Assembly: GCA_022829145.1 (NCBI GenBank)
Contig: CM040746.1
Location: forward strand, 6,415,184 to 6,479,183
Length of the DNA: 64,000 nucleotides
Direction: 5' to 3'
Source: Albula goreensis
Lineage: Eukaryota > Chordata > Actinopteri > Albuliformes > Albulidae
Shown here: positions 13,501 through 23,100 of the stretch, piece after piece
How positions within the stretch are numbered: position 1 is the stretch's first letter
How the letters are laid out: the number at the start of each line of letters is the position of its first letter
Program-made: the position numbers and the translations under genes
Notes under the pieces: generated by a model
The model's database searches: none
Told to the model about the DNA's origin: nothing
What the model saw: only the letters and a program-made list of their open reading frames with translations

Positions 13501-16500
13501 TAATTTCATCTGTGCGCGAGTCCCTGTTATATCTGTGACACAATGAAGACTATGTGATGTTTTCATTTTTTTGATGTAAATGAGTGACACACATTGACCA
13601 TATTGATTTCAGGTTAAATGTCCTGTCAATTAGAGCTATGTGAGTGTCAGGTGTTGGAGGGAAAGCTCCACTGAGAGATATGTGCTGTAGAGAGAGAATA
13701 AACTCACCTGAGCTCTGAAATATAGGGCAGACACTCAAGGAAAATCCTCACTTCATTCTCTTCATCTGACCAGCCCATCACTTTCACTAGTTCCTTGGTT
13801 TTCAGGAGTTTCAGCATTTCGAGGAAGAGAGAGGCCTTTCTCTCTGAGAGGTCTATAGCCCACCATGAAAAAGCTGACTGGTAAAGTGTCTGTAATGCTG
13901 ACAGAAAACTCCTGCCTGTTTGAGTCTCATAGTCCTTCACACGTGAGTACAGATCCAGCGGGGAAATGCTGTATATTTCTGATTCTATATCAAAAATGTC
14001 TTCAAAACTGTAGACTGATGATAACAATGTCACTGTCCTCTGTCCCGTCTCTGCTTCATGCACCACTGCCTGGAAGCAGAGCTCCTGCACACAGTCGGCT
14101 GCTTTTTCAAAGTTATAGTTCTGGTGAAAATAAAAGCTGTAAGAAAGAAAAAACAAGTCATGTAAACATGGTTCCCTCATAAAGGTGTTCCCAACCTGGG
14201 GCCTGGGTCCTCAGTAAAAATAAAGTATTTTTCTCTTAAAATCAACATTTGTTTGAATTTATTTCCATGTATATCTACATATAGTATATCATAAAACACA
14301 TTTTTTACATTTCCAGGAAAACAAAACCAGAGTAATTAATTGATCCACAATAGTTATAATTGCCATTATAAACATATTTTACATAAATACATGTAGCACA
14401 TGCAGACAGTCGCAGCTTGTGTATATTGTGTCTTTGTATGAATGTTTGTGCATGTGTTTTGCATGCATGTTTATGGGTGTGTAACTGAGTGAAATTGTGT
14501 GTTTTGTGTTCACATGTAACTTCTTTTGTTTCTGCTCTATTAGTGCTTGTGCATGTCAGTGAGATTGACTTAGTGTGTATGAATGTTATACTGTCTGAAA
14601 AGGGTCAAGGACGAGATTTCTGCACCTACAGCACTTTTAGGCCTGTAGAGGGTCTGAAATTATGCAATTCTTATGAAATTAAAATTTTTTAAAAATTCTT
14701 CAGTCACATAAATCCATCATAACAAATTAACATACCAATACAAGTCAACTGATGTCTTAATTGAGCTGAATCTCTGTGTTGAAGGATATTGTTAAAAATT
14801 AAAACACTTCCATAGGAAATGAAGACACCCAAACACTCACCTGAGGTATGAAATATAGGGCAGACATTCAAGAAAATTCCTCACTTCATTCTCTTCATCT
14901 GACCAGCCCATCAGCCTCACTGGTTTCTTGACTGTCTGGAGTTTCAGCACTTTGAGGAAGAGAGAGGCCTTTCTCTTTGAGAGGTCTATAACCCACTCTG
15001 CAGGAGCTGACTGGTAAAGTGTCCTTAATGCTGACAGAACACTCCTGCCTGTTTGAGTCTCATAGTCCTTCACATGTGAGTACAGATCCAGCAGGAATTC
15101 ACTCTGTTGTACAGCACTGTTCAAACTAAGAGCTGACATCAGTGTCCCTGTGATGTTCTGTCCCGTCTCTGTCTCATAGAGAGCTCCTTGCAGACACAGA
15201 TCCATGTTGAATGAAGACACTCTCCTCTTCCACTCTTCAGAGGAGTCTGTCTGGTGTTTTGGTGGAATAAAGCTGGAGTAAGAGTCAAATACACAATTGT
15301 GTGAAGTAGGGCTAAATGATTTGGAGAAAATTGCAATTTGCAATATTTCTGACAGATATTGCGATTTGATTTGCAATGTAATTTTTTCAAGTTTCAATAT
15401 TCACGGTGTAATAGATTTAAAACATGTGATGGAGCATTACCACATGAGATACCATCAAAATATTTACTGCTCTGTACTCTAATGCAGGGATGAGAACTTA
15501 AAGATATGAACTGCCACCCACATATATTTGTTGCATTTTTTTAATTGGCATAGAACATAGAACAATTGAACATAGAACAATTATCACAAAAGCTGTGACT
15601 GTGTTAAGTTAAATAAATGAATAATATTAAAAATTAAAACTATTCCAATAAGAAAATAACAGGACCTTTCTGTAAACATTCTCTGACATTGAAATAGTTT
15701 GGTCATTCACTTATGGCTCAGGAGCAGCATCTAAATATTGCACATTCTGCAATCAAGTTAAATAAAATAAAACTAATTTCACTATTATTTTTTGTGGCTA
15801 ATTGTGAATACTAATCAAAATGCAGAAGCATTCAAGTATGATATTGTGTCACTGACTTAGGACAATAGTGGGTGTAATTCATACTTGGCAACTAAGATGT
15901 AACGGAAATAGCGAATGTGGTTTGGTGAGGTGAGGTTGTGGTGACGCTGTGCCTGTTGAGTAAGGGTATATTGCAATATTAGCTATTATAATGTTAAGTA
16001 GCTACACAGTACTACATACTAGTAAGACATACTACAAGCTACAGGAAGACATACATACATTGAAACAACGTTTGAAATGTGTCCATGTTAGTTTTGATGA
16101 TGTTCAACCAGGAAGAATTACTTACAAAGCAGTGCGAAGACAAAAAGGAAAAAACATGAGACTCGGCCAGTATTAAGAGATTTTGATGATGTGTTGCTAT
16201 ACGGCTTCCACCTATGTAATCCTATATAGTAACTGTGAACTATAATCTGAGTATGCGAAAAAACGTTTTTACCCTTTATATCCTATGATAAAAGTGAGTC
16301 AATAATAACCTTACAATAATCACCTACACATCGATTAATCTTAATTCCCTAACAGCATACATTACTGTAAACAGGCTGTGTCGCAATTATCTTCACGATG
16401 TTTAAATATACTGCAGTATACTAGACTGCACTTCCATAAGTGTATTTATTGAAATCATCTTCACTCACATAAACAGTAGTCAAAATATAGCAATTTCGTG

Positions 16501-17150
16501 ATGTTGACGATATTGAAATAATGCATTTTAAATTAATCATGAATTTCATATGAAAGGACAAAAACTCGGCATTAATCTCTGCGGCCAAAAAGTTTGTAAG
16601 ATAATGAATTGCACACAAAAATTTGTGAATATTCACATTTTTGTTTATTTACTAAAAAAAATCAATTTGTCAGTTGTCGTTTTCTCAGCTTTTTCTCATA
16701 TTCAATGCTCATAATAGGAAACAGGTGAGTTATGTAACTAACAGTGTCAATCAAACGAGTGGCATTCTTTTTGCATTGCTTTCAGTAACCTGAACCATGC
16801 TCCCAATACTCAGCTTCTACTTTCATATCTAGGTAAGACTAGTTATTATGCACTATGCAGCAGTGTATACCTTGGCCATTCATCATTCATAATGAACATT
16901 ATGAATCAAATATAAAAAAAATCACCTCTGCAGATGCATTTTGTCAAATCTTCCATAAGGTTGTTTTCCCACCCTACTGTTAAAGAAATCTGTGCTGAAA
17001 ATTCTTCTAGAAATACGAATCTGTACATAAGTGTTTCATGTAGCATACAAAATGACACTGTAAAATGTGGGAGATGCAACTGTTAAACTCTGTTTACAAT
17101 TCTAGCTTGGCTATCATTGAAATTAAATCTTATTGGGAACAGACTGTACA

Positions 17151-17186
<36 letters not shown>

Positions 17187-20100
17187 ACAGAATACAGTAC
17201 ATAGTTCAAGTGAGAGTGCTGTGGCACTTTGCTGACTTTTTTGTCTCCAACATATAGTTCAACACTTCAAACATAAGTTTTGTTGGTAATAGTTTCTTGA
17301 TATTAAGTTTAATTTGCAGTTAAAACTACATGGAAAATCTGTGATTATGGCCTTTCCAAACTTAATATAAATATTTAAATCACAAAATAAGGACAAGATA
17401 TGTACACAAAAACAATATTGTACAACATTATGCACTATAAAGGCAATATAGTATGACACTGCATTTAGAGTGTACAATCCTTTGACAACAGAAATTAGTA
17501 TACAGTACAGAGATGAAAAAAACTCACCTGAGCTGTGAAATATAGAGCAGACACTCAAGAAAAATCCTCACTTCGCTCTCTTCATCTGACCAGCCCATCA
17601 GCCTCACTGGTTTCTTGACTGTCTGGAGTTTCAGCACTTCGAGGAAGAGAGAGGCCTTTCTCTCTGAGAGGTCTATAGCCCACTCTGCAGGAGCTGACTG
17701 GTAAAGTGGCAGAAATGCTGACAGAACACTCCTGCCTGTTTGAGTCTCATAGTCCTCCACATGTGAGTACAGATCCAGCAGGAACTCACTCTGTTGTACA
17801 GCACTGTCCAAACTAAGAGCTGACATCAGTGTCCGTGTGATGTTCCGTTCCGTCTCATAGAGAGTTCCTTGCAGACACAGATCTAAGATAAATGAAGACA
17901 GTTTCCCCTTCCACTCTTTAGATGGGTCCGTCTGATACTTTGGTGGAATAAAACTGGAGGAAGAGTCAAATATGCATTTGTGTGAAAGCAAGTGTGACAG
18001 GAATGATCAAATGGATGAAGTCATAATAGGAAACAGGTGAGTTATGTAACTAACAGTGTCAATCAAACGAGTGGCATTCTTTTTGCATTGCTTTCAGTAA
18101 CCTGAACCATGCTCCCAATACTCAGCTTCTACTTTCATATCTAGGTAAGACTAGTTATTATGCACTATGCAGCAGTGTATACCTTGGCCATTCATCATTC
18201 ATAATGAACATTATGAATCAAATATAAAAAAATCACCTCTGCAGATGCATTTTGTCAAATCTTCCATAAGGTTGTTTTCCCACCCTACTGTTAAAGAAAT
18301 CTGTGCTGAAAATTCTTCTAGAAATACGAATCTGTACATAAGTGTTTCATGTAGCATACAAAATGACACCGTAAAATGTGGGAGATGCAACTGTTAAACT
18401 CTGTTTACAATTCTAGCTTGGCTATCATTGAAATTAAATCTTATTGGGAACAGACTGTACATCTGTGTGTGTGTGTGTGTGTGTGTGTTTTACAGAATAC
18501 AGTACATAGTTCAAGTGAGAGTGCTGTGGCACTTTGCTGACTTTTTTGTCTCCAACATATAGTTCAACACTTCAAACATAAGTTTTGTTGGTAATAGTTT
18601 CTTGATATTAAGTTTAATTTGCAGTTAAAACTACATGGAAAATCTGTGATTATGGCCTTTCCAAACTTAATATAAATATTTAAATCACAAAATAAGGACA
18701 AGATATGTACACAAAAACAATATTGTACAACATTATGCACTATAAAGGCAGTTGGGTATGACACTGCATTTAGAGTGTACAATCCTTTGACAACAGAAAT
18801 TAGTATACAGTACAGAGATGAAAAAAAACTCACCTGAGCTGTGAAATATAGAGCAGACACTCAAGAAAAATCCTCACTTCACTCTCTTCATCTGACCAGC
18901 CCAGCAGCTCTACTGGTTTCTTGACTGTCTGGAGTTTCAGCACTTTGAGGAAGAGAGAGGCCTTTCTCTTTGAGAGGTCTATAACCCACTCTGCAGGAGC
19001 TGACTGGTAAAGTGTCTGTAATGCTGACAGAAAACTCCTGCCTGTTTGAGTCTCATAGTCCTTCACATGTGAGTACAGATCCAACAGGAATTCACTCTGT
19101 TGTGCAGCACTGTTCAAACTAAGAGCTGACATCAGTGTCCCTGTGATGTTCTGTCCCGTTTCTGTCTCATAGAGAGCTCCTTGCAGACACAGATCCATGC
19201 TGAATGAAGACACTCTCCTCTCCCATTCTTCAGAAGAGTCCGTCTGGTGTTTTGGTGGAATAAAGCTGGAGGAAGAGTCACATATGCAGTTTGAGATTAA
19301 GGCAGGTGTGACAGGAATGTTCTAAAGAATGAGGTCAAAAGTAATTTTATGTTATATCTATTTTGGATTGAATGGTGATTTACAATCGGGTTACAGTTCT
19401 GAAGAATAGGAATGGAGGAAAGTGTTCTAGGTTTTGTTTTGTATACATTCAAAAAAAGAGCCTTTCAGAAATTAGCTTAACATAGCTTGAGACAATTTTA
19501 GAGGTGAATATTGTCTAATTACATCCACTTGACAAGAAAACAATGTTACACTCAAATAAATCTTCTGTAAAGGTTTAAATATAATACAGACCTTATTGTG
19601 GCAATATTTGTCAGGCATTGAAAGATTGTCTCAGTGAAGTTTTCAGGAGGAAGATAAATGTGCTGATCCCAGTGTAGACAGAGTTTAACCTTCTCTGGAC
19701 TCTGCTTCATCACATCTCCAGCTCTCACACATACACTTCTGTTTTCTTGCTCTTTAACTGGAAAGTGGAACTCATTTCCACACAGTCTTAGCACATTAGT
19801 GAAATCACACTGCTGTCCACAGTGCAGGGCAGTTTCCCAGAGCTCAGAGAACATGGATGGATTTAGTCTACAAAACACAATTTGGTGATGTTTAAGGTTC
19901 AAGACATGTAACCAGTGGGTTATAGTTCCACCAGTATACTGGTTTCAATTCAGGGCATGTAAACCAGTGGGTTTGTCCATACTGTCATGCACAAACATGC
20001 ACAAACGTATGAGACCCATTTGGACATTGTTGGGGTACTGAGTGAAAAAAATGAAACCTTTACAACTTAAAAAGTAAACGAGCACAAATGATCAAAAATT

Positions 20101-23100
20101 GTTGTATTTGTTTTTTGAACATAATATGTTCAAAAAACAAATGGGGAGCCAACTTCACGCAGGCGTAAATGTTCAGCTAAATGTTAGCAATACAACGGAT
20201 ATGTATTTAAATAGCCTTATAATTATTTGGGTACAATAACCATGGCTGACCACAGTACATGTAATGCATTGCAGCGCAAATGCAAACCCAACTGGAAACA
20301 AGAGCAGCTTTTGCTTCTTACCCAGTTGGTCAATGAAAGGAAACAAATAATCAAAAGAAAATTTGGGGTTGGTATAACTGCAAAGCCAAAAGGGGCTTGT
20401 CTGGGACAAGTCTGGGAACCACTGATAAAAAATCAACAGTGTCAAAATGTTTCTAGAAAAACATATCTGCACATGGTCGTGTTTCATATACTGCTATAGG
20501 GTCATTCCATGCCAGCTCAACCAGGACCCCTAGTTTGTGTCAACCAAATTTTGATCCTGTGTAGGATTAGGTTTTCTATCTCTGTGTGATACCTATTGAG
20601 CCTGTTTTTCATTGTGTTCAGGAAATTTGCAATTTACAGCTTGTAATGGCTTGTTTTGTTGCATACTAGAAGAACATGGGGGACACACATGTGATAGAAA
20701 TATATTAATACTATACAAAATCAAAATTTGGTTGTAAAAAAGTGAAAACTAGTGGAAATATTAAATTTTGAAAATTAAAGTTTCTTCATTCTGGTACATT
20801 TTTATTACTTGATGATTATTGTAAAACATTCAGCAACAACTCAATGAATACATGTTGTAAATAATCCTTAGGATATTCAGTACAAATTTCAACCCAATCC
20901 ACTGAAAAATAAGCAAATAGTGAAGCTTAGAATACACATATAAAAGAATGACAAAAATTCTGTGAGGGCCAAACTTCACAAATTCATAACAAAAAAAGTA
21001 TTCAGAGTAGAGCTGTAGGATTTTGCAAGGTCCCATGAATTTAATGGAAGTTTTTACATGATTTTTTTTTTTTTTGAGAAAATCCATGACATGAACTGGT
21101 GGTCATGGTTGAGTTGGCATGGAATGACCCTATATTTTTTTTTTTCTTGTTTTATAAACTCATCACTTCAAATACAGCCATTTGTTGAAAATAATTAACT
21201 GGTAAAGTTTTTTATTACAATTTATATGGATGGAAAATCTGTAATTATGGGAAATCTGTACTTAGAATAAAAATGTAATTAATACTTTAGACATACCCAA
21301 GCACTTTGATTTTTTTCACACAGCTGAGAATCAGCTTCCACCCTAGGTCGGTCACAACACTGTTCTCCAGGTCCAGCTGTACGGTTCTGTCCTTTGCCTG
21401 ATTAATCACATAGGAGACTGCACAACACTGGTGAGGATCAAGATGTTCTTCACTCAGGTCAAGGTGGTAGCCTACTTTGTTCAGAAAATGTAAGCAGGCC
21501 TTTTTTGATTGGGATTCATAGAGGCACTGACAAACAAACAGCAGATTTTCTGTCTCAAATTCTAGAGGAGCGTTTTCATGTTCAAATGCAGGGCCAAGGA
21601 ATGTGTTTATGACATCCAGAGGAAGCTTCTCAGACAGCACCTTAACCTGGTCCTCAGGGACGACACATCTGACCAGCACGGAATTCTCCTTGAACAAAAA
21701 TCCACACAAGAAAGGAAGTATGTGTCTCAGGTATTTTCCTTCCTCAGTCTGACAGCGCTGCAGAATTTCACTGATTTTCTCTGGATTCTCCAGGAGCCAA
21801 AGAGCAGCCCAGAACTCCTGCATTGTGTTGTGGAGAAAGGAAGACACTGTCTGTGCAGATGATGGAGACTCCTGAATCATGTCTGACCTGAGGAAAGCAC
21901 ACTGCACACTGTGCTCCGGGTCTACTCCGGTTAAGCAGACAGTTTTCTGCAGTAATGCTTTAAGTGACATTTCTGCAAGGCAGAGTATATCTTTCCTGTT
22001 GGTTTGGATGTACTTGTCCAGTTGCTTCAGAGATTTCTCACCATGTTTCCGAATGCACAGACGGAAAATTTGGAGGTATTTTGCAGTTATAGTGGAGGGC
22101 ATATCCGGAATCCTGCCAGGCCCAAACGAAATGCAAACTGCGACAATGAAAGCATACATTGGGACGTGACAGAGACTAAACAGCTCCAGGTTTTTCAATA
22201 CGCTGCAAACACTGTCAGTATCTGTGCTGAAAATGTTTCTGAAGTAAGAATGGATGGATTCCCCACTGAATCCCAGAACCTCCACTCTGTACGTTGGCCA
22301 GTATGAGAGAAATCCTTCAGATGCATCTTCAGGTCTGCATGTAACTATTATCTTTGCATCTTGCAGAAGATTGTTTTTTAACACCTGGTGCAACACTGAG
22401 GTTTGGCCTAGATTCCTGATTCCATCAAAAATAATGACAACATCTTCTGACCTATTTTCAATATCTTGCAAAACTTCATCTCTGGCTTCAGTTGGTTCAC
22501 AATACATAAACAACAGTGACTTCAAACTAATGGGTTTTGAGATGTTTGAGAAGTTGCTGTCATTAAAGTAAAACATGTAGTCAAGGTCACAGCCCTCTTT
22601 CTCAGCCCAAAACTTAGAATCTGCTGAGCAACTGTTGTCTTCCCGATTCCTGGTTTTCCCACGAGAAGGATTTTTTTCTCATCGGTGGTCAGCAGATCTT
22701 TAGGAAACAGAACTCTCTTGTCTTTTGGGATGAAAGTTTTAAGCTTCTTTGGGCGAGGCTTTTTGTATTTCTTGCTTTTAATTTTAGAAATCTCACTCAC
22801 ATCTGTATCTAGGACCAGTGGAGTATAAGGGAAGGTTTCCCATTTAGACTTATCTTTGATAATAGTCCTGGTCTGATTCCACTCATCTTCAAGAATATCT
22901 TTTGCTTTTACCTTCAGTTTTCTCTGATATCTGTGGCAAGGTTCAGAACCTAAAACACAAGCAAGAAAATAAAAAAGTAAAATATGTGGGGAAAAAACAA
23001 AAACAATACCTCTGGCATTAAATCAATACAAGCTGCTTATTATATTAACCCAAACAGCTAAACAGGTTTTAAAACTGCTAAAATTGTAATTGGAAAAAGA

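Larger units (their letters stand above)
16710..19330. repeat. About 1.31-kb tandem duplication carrying modules M1 and M2
   Basis: Sequence from cataataggaaacaggtgag at 16710 recurs at 18022, an offset of 1312. The donors of the enclosed exons are 1306 bp apart. Both copies carry a (TG)n microsatellite (17152-17182 and 18463-18488) of different length. Introns are nearly identical, so the duplication is recent. Confidence 0.85.

Noticed and set aside
3081..14182. Repeated plus-strand frames beginning MSVMLTE
   Set aside because: Antisense shadows of the module exons. They recur only because the exons recur.
15297..16200. Possible additional exon or element near gggctaaatgatttggagaa
   Set aside because: It looks like a dispersed repeat but no ends, duplication or frame could be established, so it is left as intron.
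21578..22571. Plus-strand frames of 94-105 codons
   Set aside because: Antisense shadows of the NACHT exon.
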